Source: Bathynomus jamesi (taxonomy: Eukaryota > Arthropoda > Malacostraca > Isopoda > Cirolanidae). From it: a stretch of 64,000 nt of DNA. The translations under genes were made by a program, and so were the position numbers. The notes under the pieces were generated by a model. That model had not been told where the DNA came from. It ran no database searches and was given only the letters and a program-made list of their open reading frames with translations. The first letter of the stretch is position 1, and the number at the start of each line of letters is the position of its first letter. Shown here one piece after another: positions 8,601 to 20,800 of the stretch. The stretch lies in assembly GCA_023014485.1 (NCBI GenBank), contig JAJOZX010003218.1, positions 460,582 through 524,581 of the forward strand. Reading direction: 5' to 3'.

Positions 8601-9628
8601 TCGAAATTGTAAGTACACACTTTGTACCTAGTACACAAAATACACACTAGACCACAGGACTATACATCATCCATTACGTAATTCTATTTTTACCTACAAT
8701 AGTCAATAAAAATTAGTTTACAGATTGTACGATTTACAGTTTTCCCTTTTAATCTGCTATTCATTTGTATGTATTCTTCCCACAAAAAAAAAAAAAAAAA
8801 AATTTTAAATTTAACAATATCATTCTTTGTCTAACTTCATTGTTTGACTAAGTTAACGTATTAATCCTTTTATTCTTTTTACACAAAATTAAAGTATTAA
8901 TCTTTGAATTTTTTTAATATTTTGTAAGCAAGTGTCATTTTAAAAATTTGATTACTCTGCATTGTACTCAACCACGCGAAATCGTTCTGTATAAAATTGT
9001 ATTGTAAAGAAAAATTCGTCATCTAACTTGAATTAGTTAGGATGTTATTCTCTTAATTCTATTGTATTAATTGTACCCTATTAGATTATTGTATAAATAT
9101 CATTTTTAAAGGGGAGAGTAATGTAAAAAATGAAAATGAATAATCCATATTCATTTTTACATAAGAACCAAAATCGCTTAACGCGAGTTTGGATAATAAT
9201 TTACTTGTAGCTTCCTATTTTTGTTCGTGTCACAACCCTACGATCTACCATATCTATGGTTTAGTCGTATCCATTTCCATTTGTTTTAGAAGTTATTATA
9301 ATTAATTATGATTGTCTTGCATCTCACCCGCGTCCCTAGATTATGCATACACATTGCATATAACAGGATTGGAGCCGTAGTTGTACTTCTTAGTCATTAC
9401 TACCACTCTTTGTCTCTATTCGTTCTTGTAATCTTCCTAATAATGATTTACTATACGTACAAATTCAATAACTATGACGTCAACATTTTCCCGTCCATTA
9501 ATTTCCCTTCATCATACAGGGTGGGCGGAAAATAGCTCCATATTTTGGATTGGTAAAAAAATACGTATATTATCCATTTATTTCAGAAGAAATAATATGA
9601 AAAGGTAGGCATACATGGTAGGTTTTCT

Positions 9629-10133
9629 CTAAAATTCAATGTGGGCTCCAACTCTTTCCACCAGCTTCTGGAGCCGCCCAGGAATGGCGTCCACTGACTT
9701 TAGCAGGAACTCCGGCGGGATGGAGGACATGACTTCCCGAATTCGGTCCTCCAGTTCTTCCAATGTCCTCGGTTTGGTGCGGTAGACTTCTTCCTTTACC
9801 CACCCCCAAAGAAAGAAGTCGCACGGTGTCAAGTCGGGGCTCCTGGCTGGCCATTGATGTGGACCACGACGACCCATCCAACGCCCAGGGAAGTGGGCAT
9901 CCAGCCACTCACGGACAACAAGAGCGAAGTGCGGAGGGGCGCCATCTTGCATAAATATCAGATCGTCGATGTTCTCCCATGTGCTGACAACCGGCCAGAC
10001 CTCGTTTCGCAACATAGCAAGGTACCGCTCAGCATTCATGGTGTTGCGCAGAAGGAACGGGCCCACAACCTGATCTGAGGTCATACCACACCACACCGTT
10101 ACACTGAACCGATTCTGCCATTTTTCAGCGGTA
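9629..10133 (-). pseudogene. Mariner-family transposase, C-terminal fragment (U2)
   Basis: About 168 codons ending at TAG (9629-9631), homologous to the catalytic C-terminal part of Tc1/mariner transposases. Visible motifs are RFSVTVWCGMT, FMQDGAPPH with the second catalytic Asp, and SPDLTPCDFFLWG with the third. There are 41 residues between those two Asp, which suggests a DD41D-type mariner. The helix-turn-helix domain and first Asp, normally another 150-200 residues upstream, are missing. The frame stays open for 21 more codons into the opposite arm (to 10198), but that part is antisense sequence and not transposase. It cannot encode an active enzyme. Confidence 0.9.
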
Positions 10134-10332
10134 ACCGTGCGACTTCTTTCTTTGGGGGTGGGTAAAGGAAGAAGTCTACCGCACCAAACCGAGGACATTG
10201 GAAGAACTGGAGGACCGAATTCGGGAAGTCATGTCCTCCATCCCGCCGGAGTTCCTGCTAAAGTCAGTGGACGCCATTCCTGGGCGGCTCCAAAAGCTGG
10301 TGGAAAGAGTTGGAGCCCACATTGAATTTTAG
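10134..10332 (+). pseudogene. Inverted second copy of the transposase 3' end (U2)
   Basis: The right arm repeats the last 60 or so codons of the same gene on the plus strand, from the third-Asp region to TAG at 10330-10332. It is joined to unrelated-strand sequence, so it has no gene start. Three of the four copies keep most of the C-terminal frame: 27900-28097, 40069-40266 and 52236-52433. Confidence 0.85.
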
Positions 10333-12170
10333 AGAAAACCTACCATGTATGCCTACCTTTTCATATTATTTCTTCTGAAATAAATGGATAATATACGTAT
10401 TTTTTTACCAATCCAAAATAGGGAGCTACTTTCCGCCCACCCTGTATATCTAGTATTCAATGTATGAAAATTCTTTATCATCATCATAATAAAAACTGTA
10501 CACTCCATAGAAGTCATTATTTATATGTTATGTAGTATAAATACAACTATTATTCAACCATATACCCCGCCCCCATACGTCCATATCTTATCTTGATCAT
10601 TATCGTATGTCAATTTTATTAAATATTCATTTTTTTCTCATGAAATGCAAAACTTCATGCCTTCGTTCGAAAACGCAAAAATACGTTCTCGTATTATTTT
10701 TTTTTTATTTTTTATTTTTTATTTTTAAGTGCGTTCACCCCTCAAGATATTCATAAATGCTTAGTAAGTTATCAAATTCCGCTCACTACGACAGAATCGA
10801 ACGCTTCTAACATAAATACCTCCGTTCGCTCTGATTTCAAATTTATAACATATTATAACATATTATTTCGTAAATAAATTATCTCGTATGTGCTCATGTA
10901 CTTGTGTTGTACTAATAACCATCTAGTATAACCATCTAGTATAACCATCTAGTATAACTATATAATATAACCATATAATATAACCATATATTATAACCAT
11001 ATATTATAACCATATATAATAACCATATATAAATATATAAAAACACTGTAAGAATGGTAAACGACGTAATGTACTTCAATGAAACTATAATTAAATGTAA
11101 TGATTTAATTTATAATGTAAGAATGTACTTTAATAGAACTGTAATGGACAATCATAAGCGAATGTGAAGTAATCCATAATTGTAATCGTAATTGTAATGA
11201 ACCAAAATTAATACGTACTCAGTCGTGTACTTAATTTGTACTTATGTGTACTATTACGAAATGATATCGCCTTCAGAAATGAAGATTCGGCAAAAATATA
11301 CGATTAGTTTTTATTTTTATTTTTTTATATTTTATTTGGAATCTTTCAAACATCTGATCATGTGTTTAAAAGGGGGGAACTTAACCTTCAACTTCGGTCC
11401 CCCAACATTTAGGTTTATATTATACATTTATTTGTAAAATTACGACACCTCATTAAGTCACTTCATCAAGTCACTTCATTATAGCACTTCATTACGAGCC
11501 TCCCTTGTTAGCAGCCTCGCTGCGGGGAGGGGGCAGAGGCCCTTGCCTCCTTAATATTTTTAGATTCCGGCCTGAGCCATGGTCGAAAGAGGTCGAACCT
11601 CTACCCCTGTAAATTCAGAGCACTACCTGTATATTTTGAGAAGTAAACCACAGTAAAAGAAGTTTTTTTATCTTTTCCTTCGAGCCTTGTTCTCTTCAGG
11701 AATTTAGTCAGTTAAATCGATAAGTTTAGTACCAAGAGAAAGTATCAGAGTATTATAGCAAGAGAAGAATTAATAATCGTCGACCCATAAAGCGAGAGAA
11801 AGAGACAACCCAAGCACCAAAGAAGATATTGGCATAACAGTCTGGCGAGTCTGCAGCCAAGAGTTTAACAAGAGGCGGCAGAAAAGAATTAGAATGTTAT
11901 AGAAGAAATATCCGTTGCTTGCCTCCTAACTAGAACCCCCGTCGATCCGAACCACCCCAGGGCCATAGACGAAGGAGGATAACAGTCTGGCGACCCTGCC
12001 CCAGGATAAGAAAAAGATTTTAAGAAACAGATTTTAAGAAGAAGATTTTAAGAAGAACATTTTATGAGGAAGATTTTAACAAGAAGATTTTAACAAGAAG
12101 ATTTTAAGAAGAAGATTTTAACAAGAAGATTTTATCAAGAAGATTTTAACAAGAAGATTTTAACAAGAGG

Positions 12171-15100
12171 CCACTCTTTGGCCAGGATAGAAATTACCCT
12201 GCATCAGGATAAAACCAGTTGACCGACGTGTCACGACTTCCAGTTCGTAACATCCACCCTTGAACCGGTGTGTTACGACTCCAAGTTCTCCACGCCTAGT
12301 TTTCATCCAAGAAGAAGTAGCCAGCAAGACGTCTTCAGGACACGTCTCAAGGATTTCGCCATAGAAAATTTTGTTAAGTACAGAGTTTGTTTTTTTAAAG
12401 AAATTTATAAACACTTGAAAAGTCAGCATTATTAACAGTTAATATTTAGTATGGAGTCAGAATTTACAAGAAACACAGTGAACACTTCAGACACTAGTGA
12501 TACATTTTTCTTAGTGAAACAGTAATTGTAACAGAGAGTTAATTGTAACAGAGTTAATTGTAACAGATAGTTAATTTCAAGAGAGTTAATTTCAGAGAGT
12601 TAATTTCAGTTATTTTCACTATTATATTCAGTATAGAATAATTTTATTTTATGTACCTTCCCGTACATTAGAGTGAAATGTTGTTTACATTTTTTATTTT
12701 TGTTTGCAAATTTTTTCAAATTATTGAATTGAATTGACTTGCAAATTAAGAGAGAGTGTTTATAGAGAGTTTATAGATTTAGAGAGATACTTGAAGTCAT
12801 TTTTTTGAAGTCATTTTTTTGAAGTCATTTTTGAAGTCAGTTTTTGAAGTCAGAAGGTTGCACCAAGAGGGTCAACCAAAACAGAGGTTAATCGTCTCCA
12901 CTTGATAGAGATCAAGTGCAGTCATTTTCCATTTTCAGTTAATTTCAAGTCAGATAGTTTCAGAATACTTGACAAGCGTTCAAGTCAGATAGTTTCAGAA
13001 TACTTGACAAGCGTTCAAGTTAGACAGTTTAAGTTTCAAGATACTTGACAAGCGTTCAAGTTAGACAGTTTCAAGATACTACTTGATAAGAGTTCAAGTT
13101 AGTTTCAGAATACTTGATAAGAGGTCAAGTCAGAAGGTTGCGCCAAGACGGACAACCGCCCAGAGATTTATAGAAATACTTGATAGAGTTCAAGTCAGAC
13201 AGTTTTAATTGAAGTCAGAGTTTTATTTGAAGTCAGACAGTTTTATTCCAAGTCAGAGAGTTTTATTCCAAGTCAGAGAGTTTTATTTCAAGTCAGAGAG
13301 TTTTATTCCAAGTCAGAGAGTTTTATTCCAAGTAAGAGAGTTTTATTCCAAGTAAGAGTTTAAGTCCCAAGTCATTTCAATGCAGTCAATTGAATTCAAC
13401 CTTTTCTTTGTAATTTAAGAGAATTTAATTTAAGAAAATTTAAGTTAAGAATTTAATTCAACCTTTTTTTTGTTGTAAAAGTGAATTTAATTGAACCAGA
13501 ATTTACCGGTTTGTGTCTTTAGTTTAACCTTTTTTCTTGTTTGTTAGAAGGAAATTGACCGATTTGTCTTTTCTTTTCATGCCATTGTTGCGTATATAAA
13601 TATATAGGTAAAATGACAAATTTTATTGTTTGTAACAAAACCGTTTTTACAAAGGTTGTAACGATTTTGGTAATTATTGTAATGTATATGAGGAACATGC
13701 CGTCCCTCCGTTTTGTTTCAACTCTTTTAATTTTTGTTCTAAGTAGTGTGACAAGCAATCTTTTTTTTAAAGAGCAAAGTGCTCACGAAAAGATGTAATT
13801 GTCAATTTCAGACTTATACCCCCGCTTAGTCACTCAATTCCCCCGAATGTCGTACTCCAAACTTTGTCTTTTTATTTTTTTTTATTTTAACACCCCCAAC
13901 CCCAGTTGAACTGTGTCAACCAGAGAAATGGTTCATCCATGGTTAATTCCTCTTTGGTACGATGGAACATAACCTCAATTTAGGTTGTGTTTTTTTATAT
14001 TACAGTATATGTTTAGTTCATTATAGTTTATAATTGATTTCTATTCTTAACTTTTATATTTTTTATATTTTTTTTATTCGATGAATACTGAGTAATTGTG
14101 TTGGTCGAATTTAATTAATTGTGTGTCAAAATATCAAATAATTCAAATTCTATCAACATTTAACGAAAGTATGATTTTTCTACTTAACATGCAAAAATTA
14201 TTAAACCTTTTTAATATTTTTTTTATTATATAAAAATAATTTTTAATGTAAAATTTACCTGAGATTATTAAAAGAAAAGTTTGTTCGAAATGCTTTCCTT
14301 CCATTTCAATAACTTTTTTATTCTTGGCCGAAACTCATCTAAGGTTCGATTTACTTTTATTTTTAAGAGTATTATAAAATTATATTTAGCTCATTAAAAT
14401 GCATAATTGATTTATATTTTTAATTTGTATTTTTAATTTTCTTTTGTTCAATTAATCGTGAGTAACTGTCCTTAAATTGTTATTGTACCATTTGTAAGGT
14501 ATCAAACGAAAATTATAGTCAAATTGACATACTACTACAGTATATGGCTATGAATTTTAGTAGTCGAATTTAATTGTGTCGAATTCAATTTTAAAACCGT
14601 GAGATTTACTTTCATTAATTGTAGGTTCCTCTAAGTTCGTTTTTTAATTACCTTATACGTGTAACTGATTATGTAAAATCTATAATCCCAATTGAATTTT
14701 ATTACTTTTGACACATATTCCCTCCAGTCACTTTTGCATTAAAACTCGTATGCAAACATCATCATTATAATACATCATAATTATTGCTTACTATATATAA
14801 ATTCTCGCTCATGCATTTATTCAGTTAATTTAACAATCCTCTCAGCTAATCTGTCTTTCGAAATTATAAGATACACACCTTGTACCCAATAAACATAAAT
14901 ACACATTTGACCACAGGTCTATACATCATCCACTACGTAATTCGATTTGTACCTACAACAGTCAATAAAAACGCATGTATGCACACTATATATACTATAT
15001 ATACAAACCTTATGCTAAAATCATTGGATATCACAATAAAACTATTTCATTACGTGTAAGTGCAAACTATGCTATTTAGTCTTAATCATTTTTGCTTTCT

Positions 15101-17804
15101 AATATATCTTGCTCATGCATTTATTCAGTTAATTGAACAATCCTCTCAACTAATCTGTCCCTCGAAATTGTAAGATACACACTTTGTACCTAGTACACAA
15201 AAATACACACTAGACCACAGGACTATACATCATCCATTACGTAATTCTATTTTTACCTACAATAGTCAATAAAAATTAGTTTACAGATTGTACGATTTAC
15301 AGTTTTCCCTTTTATCTGCTATTCATTTTGTATGTAATTCTTCCCACAAAAAAAAAAAAAAAAAAATTTTTAAAATTTAACAATATCATTCTTTGTCTAA
15401 CTTCATTGTTGACTAAGTTAACGCATTAATCCTTTTATTCTTTTTACACAAAATTAAAGTATTAATCTTTGAATTTTTTTTATTTTTGTAAGCAAGTGTC
15501 ATTTTAAAAATTTGATTACTCTGCATTGTACTCAACCACGCGAAATCGTTCTGTATAAAATTTGTATTGTAAAGAAAAATTCGTCATCTAACTTGAATTA
15601 GTTAGGATGTTATTCTCTTAATTCTATTGTATTAATTGTACCCTATTAGATTATTGTATAAATATCATTTTTAAAGGGGAGAGTAATGTAAAAAATGAAC
15701 AATGAATAATCCATATTCATTTTTACATAAGAACCAAAATCGCTTAACGCGAGTTTGGATAATAATTTTACTTGTAGCTTCCTATTTTTGTTCGTGTCAC
15801 AACCCTACGATCTACCATATCTATGGTTTAGTCGTATCCATTTTCCATTTGTTATAGAAGTTATTATAATTAATTATGATTGTCTTGCATCTCACCCTCG
15901 TCCCTAGATTATGCATACACATTGCATATAACAGGATTGGAACCCGTAGTTGTACTTCTTAGTCATTACTACCCACTCTTTGTCTCTAATTCGTTCTTGT
16001 AAATCTTCCTAATAATGATTTGTACTATACGTACAAATTCAATAACTATGACGTCACATTTTCCCGTCATTAATTTCCCTTCATCATATATCTAGTATTC
16101 AATGTATGAAAATTCTTTATCATCATCATAATAAAAACTGTACACTCTATAGAAGTCATTATTTATATGTTATGTAGTATAAATATAACTATTATTCAAC
16201 CATATACCCCGCCCCCATACGTCCATATCTTATCTTGATAATTATCGTATGTCAATTTTATTAAATATTCATTTTTTTTTCTCATGAAATGCAAAACTTC
16301 ATGCCTTCGTTCGAAAACGCAAAAATACGTTCTCGTATTATTTTTTTCATTTTTTATTTTTTATTTTTAAGTGCGTTCACCCCTCAAGATATTCATAAAT
16401 GCTTAGTAAGTTATCAAATTCCGCTCACTACGACAGAATCGAACGCTTCTAACATAAATACCTCCGTTCGCTCTGATTTCAAATTTATAACATATTATAA
16501 CATATTATTTCGTAAATAAATTATCTCGTATGTGCTCATGTACTTGTGTTGTACTAATAACCATCTAGTATAACCATCTAGTATAACCATCTAGTATAAC
16601 TATAATATAACCATATAATTAACCATATATTATAACCATATATTATAACCATATATAACCATATATACCATATATAAATATATAAAAACACTGTAAGAAT
16701 GGTAAACGACGTAATGTACTTCAATGAAACTATAATTAAATGTAATGATTTAATTTATAATGTAAGAATGTACTTTAATAGAACTGTAATGGACAATCAT
16801 AAGCGAATGTGAAGTAATCCATAATTGTAATCGTAATTGTAATGAACCAAAATTAATACGTACTCAGTCGTGTACTTAATTTGTACTTATGTGTACTATT
16901 ACGAAATGATATCGCCTTCAGAAATGAAGATTCGGCAAAAATATACGATTAGTTTTTTTTTTATTTTTTTATATTTTATTTGGAATCTTTCAAACATCTG
17001 ATCATGTGTTTAAAAGGGGGGAACTTAACCTTCAACTTCGTCCCCCAACATTTAGGTTTATATTATACATTTATTTGTAAAATTACGACACCTCATTAAG
17101 TCACTTCATCAAGTCACTTCATTATAGCACTTCATTACGAGCCTCCCTTGTTAGCAGCCTCGCTGCGGGGAGGGGGCAGAGGCCCTTGCCTCCTTAATAT
17201 TTTTAGATTCCGGCCTGAGCCATGGTCGAAAGAGGTCGAACCTCTACCCCTGTAAATTCAGAGCACTACCTGTATATTTTGAGAAGTAAACCACAGTAAA
17301 AGAAGTTTTTTTATCTTTTCCTTCGAGCCTTGTTCTCTTCAGGAATTTAGTCAGTTAAATCGATAAGTTTAGTACCAAGAGAAAGTATCAGAGTATTATA
17401 GCAAGAGAAGAATTAATAATCGTCGACCCATAAAGCGAGAGAAAGAGACAACCCAAGCACCAAAGAAGATATTGGCATAACAGTCTGGCGAGTCTGCAGC
17501 CAAGAGTTTAACAAGAGGCGGCAGAAAAGAATTAGAATGTTATAGAAGAAATATCCGTTGCTTGCCTCCTAACTAGAACCCCGTCGATCCGAACCACCCC
17601 AGGGCCATAGACGAAGGAGGATAACAGTCTGGCGACCCTGCCCCAGGATAAGAAAAAGATTTTAAGAAACAGATTTTAAGAAGAAGATTTTAAGAAGAAC
17701 ATTTTATGAGGAAGATTTTAACAAGAAATTTTAACAAGAAGATTTTAAGAAAGAAGTTTTTAACAAGAAGATTTTAACAAGAAGATTTTAACAAGATTCA
17801 GAGG
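12171..17804 (+). repeat. Array unit U3 (no mariner insertion)
   Basis: Unit of 5634 bp. It follows a mariner-carrying unit and has A in ACCGRCGTG, a marker shared only with U6, U8 and U10, which also follow mariner-carrying units. Confidence 0.95.
15687..17626 (+). repeat. LTR-like segment of U3
   Basis: Starts TGT after the purine tract and ends ACA. TGGCGACCCTGCC follows at 17630-17642. Uninterrupted. Confidence 0.4.
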
Positions 17805-20800
17805 CCACTCTTTGGCCAGATAGAAATTACCCTGCATCAGGATAAAACCAGTTGACCGGCGTGTCACGACTTCCAGTTCGTAACATCCACCCTTGAACCG
17901 TGTGTGTTACGACTCCAAGTTCTCCACGCCTATTTTTCATCCAAGAAGAGTAGCCAGCAAGACGTCTTCAGGACACGTCTCAAGGATTTCGCCATAGAAA
18001 TTTTGTTACAGAGTTTGTGTTTTTTTAAAGAAATTTATAACACTTGAAAAGTCAGCATTATTAACAGTTAATATTAGTATGGAGTCAGAATTTACAAGAA
18101 ACCAGTGACACTTCAGACACTAGTGATACATTTTTCTTAGTGAAACAGTAATTGTAACAGAGAGTTAATGTAACAGAGTTAATTGTAACAGATAGTTAAT
18201 TTCAAGAGAGTTAATTTCAGAGAGTTAATTTTCATTATTTTCACTATTATATTCAGTATAGAATAATTTATTTTATGTACCTTCCCGTACATTAGATGAA
18301 TGTTGTTTACATTTTTTATTTTTGTTTGCAAATTTTTTCAAATTATTGAATTGAATTGACTTGCAAATTAGAGAGAGTGTTTATAGAGAGTTTTATAGAT
18401 TTAGAGAGATACTTGAAGTCATTTTTTTGAAGTCATTTTTTTTGAAGTCATTTTTGAAGTCAGTTTTTGAAGTCAGAAGGTTGCACCAAGAGGGTCAACC
18501 AAAACAGAGGTTAATCGTCTCCACTTGATAGAGATCAAGTGCAGTCATTTTCCATTTTCAGTTAATTTCAAGTCAGATAGTTTCAGAATACTTGACAAGC
18601 GTTCAAGTCAGATAGTTTCAGAATACTTGACAAGCGTTCAAGTTAGACAGTTTAAGTTTCAAGATACTTGACAAGCGTTCAAGTTAGACAGTTTCAAGAT
18701 ACTACTTGATAAGAGTTCAGTTAGTTTCAGAATACTTGATAAGAGGTCAAGTCAGAAGGTTGCGCCAAGACGGACAACCGCCCCAGAGATTTATAGAAAT
18801 ACTTGATAGAGTTCAAGTCAGACAGTTTTAATTGAAGTCAGAGTTTTATTTGAAGTCAGACAGTTTTTATCCAAGTCAGAGAGTTTTTATTCCAAGTCAG
18901 AGAGTTTTATTTCAAGTCAGAGATTTTTATTCCAAGTCAGAGAGTTTTATTCCAAGTCAGAGAGTTTTATTCCAAGTCAGAGTTTAAGTCCCAAGTCATT
19001 TCAATGCAGTCATTGAATTCAACCTTTTCTTTGTAATTTAAGAGAATTTAATTTAAGAAAATTTAAGTTAAGAATTTAATTCAACCTTTTTTTTTTGTAA
19101 AATGAATTTAATTGAACCAGAATTTACCGGTTTGTGTCTTTAGTTTAACTTTTTTCTGTGTTTTTAGAAGGAAATTGACCGATTTGTCTTTTCTTTTCAT
19201 GCCATTGTTGCGTATATAAATATATAGGTAAAATGACAAATTTTATTGTTTGTAACAAACCGTTTTACAAAGGTTGTAACGATTTTGGTAATTATTGTAA
19301 TGTATATGAGGAACATGCCGTCCCTCCGTTTTGTTTCAACTCTTTTAATTTTTGTTCTAAGTAGTGTGACAAAAGCAATCTTTTTTAAAGAGCAAAGTGC
19401 TCACGAAAAGATGTAATTGTCAATTTCAGACTTATCCCCCGCTTAGTCACTCAATTCCCCCGAATGTCGTACTCCAAACTTTGTCTTTTTTTTATTTTAT
19501 TTTAACACCCCCAACCCAGTTGAACTGTGTCAACCAGAGAAATGGTTCATCCATGGTTAATTCCTCTTTGGTACGATGGAACATAACCTCAATTTAGGTT
19601 GTGTTTTTTTATATTACAGTATATGTTTAGTTCATTATAGTTTATAATTGATTTCTATTCTTAACTTTTTATTTTTTATTTTTTTTATTCGATGAATACT
19701 GAGTAATTGTGTTGGTCGAATTTAATTAATTGTCAAAATATCAAATAATTCAAATTCTATCAACATTTAACGAAAGAGTATGATTTTTCTACTTAACAGC
19801 AAAAATTATTAAACCTTTTTAATATTTTTTTTATTATATAAAAATAATTTTTAATGTAAAATTTACCTGAGATTATTAAAAGAAAAGTTTGTTCGAAATG
19901 CTTTCCTTCCATTTCAATAACTTTTTTATTCTTGGCCGAAACTCATCTAAGGTTCGATTTACTTTTATTTTTAAGAGTATTATAAAATTATTTAGCTCAT
20001 TAAAATGCATAATTGATTTATATTTTTAATTTGTATTTTTAATTTTCTTTTGTTCAATTAATCGTGAGTAACTGTCCTTAAATTGTTATTGTACCATTTG
20101 TAAGGTATCAAACGAAAATTATAGTCAAATTGACATACTACTACAGTATATGGCTATGAATTTTAGTAGTCGAATTTAATTGTGTCGAATTCAATTTTAA
20201 AACCGTGAGATTTACTTTCATTAATTGGAGGTTCCTCTAAGTTCGTTTTTTTAATTACCTTATACGTGTAACTGATTATGTAAAATCTATAATCCCAATT
20301 GAATTTTATTACTTTTGACACATATTCCCTCCAGTCACTTTTGCATTAAAACTCGTATGCAAACATCATCATTATAATACATCATAATTATTGCTTACTA
20401 TATATAAATTCTCGCTCATGCATTTATTCAGTTAATTTAACAATCCTCTCAGCTAATCTGTCTTTCGAAATTATAAGATACACACCTTGTACCCAATAAA
20501 CATAAATACACATTTGACCACAGGTCTATACATCATCCACTACGTAATTCGATTTGTACCTACAACAGTCAATAAAAACGCATGTATGCACACTGTATAT
20601 ACTATATATACAAACCTTATGCTAAAATCATTGGATATCACAATAAAACTATTTCATTACGTGTAAGTGCAAACTATGCTATTTAGTCTTAATCATTTTT
20701 GCTTTCTAATATATCTTGCTCATGCATTTATTCAGTTAATTGAACAATCCTCTCAACTAATCTGTCCCTCGAAATTGTAAGATACACACTTTGTACCTAG

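Larger units (their letters stand above)
9517..10444. mobile_element. Fold-back mariner-like element in U2
   Basis: 928 bp flanked by TA at 9515-9516 and 10445-10446. Empty units have a single TA in CATCATATATCTAG, which shows the target duplication directly. Ends are CAGGGTGGGCGG and its complement. The left arm 9517-9827 and right arm 10134-10444 (311 bp each) are inverted copies of the 3' end of one transposase gene with only a few mismatches, for example two in the outer 30 bases. The 306-bp loop 9828-10133 continues the gene upstream from the left arm. The N-terminal DNA-binding part and the first catalytic Asp are absent, so the element is non-autonomous. Having two terminal repeats, it might still be moved by a related transposase. 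Confidence 0.95.
9122..11984 (+). repeat. LTR-like segment of U2, split by mariner
   Basis: Same boundaries as in U1: TGT after the purine tract, and ACA-GTC before TGGCGACCCTGCC at 11988-12000. It is interrupted by the fold-back mariner at 9517-10444, about 1933 bp without it. Confidence 0.4.
5625..12170 (+). repeat. Array unit U2 (with mariner insertion)
   Basis: Unit of 6546 bp carrying the fold-back mariner at 9517-10444. It has many one-base indels from about 6740 to 9520 that no other unit shares, for example in the run of T near 7216 and around 9360-9500. These break both short ORFs seen in other units and look like consensus errors. Confidence 0.95.

Noticed and set aside
9763..9954. 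Several plus-strand frames inside the mariner left arm and loop (also 9854-10078)
   Set aside because: They are antisense shadows of the transposase fragment.
16289..16519. 76-codon frame with a hydrophobic stretch resembling a signal peptide
   Set aside because: The hydrophobic part is a TTTTTATTTTTTATTT run. It differs in length between units, and the frame is absent or altered in U1 (4103-4417), U2 and U8.
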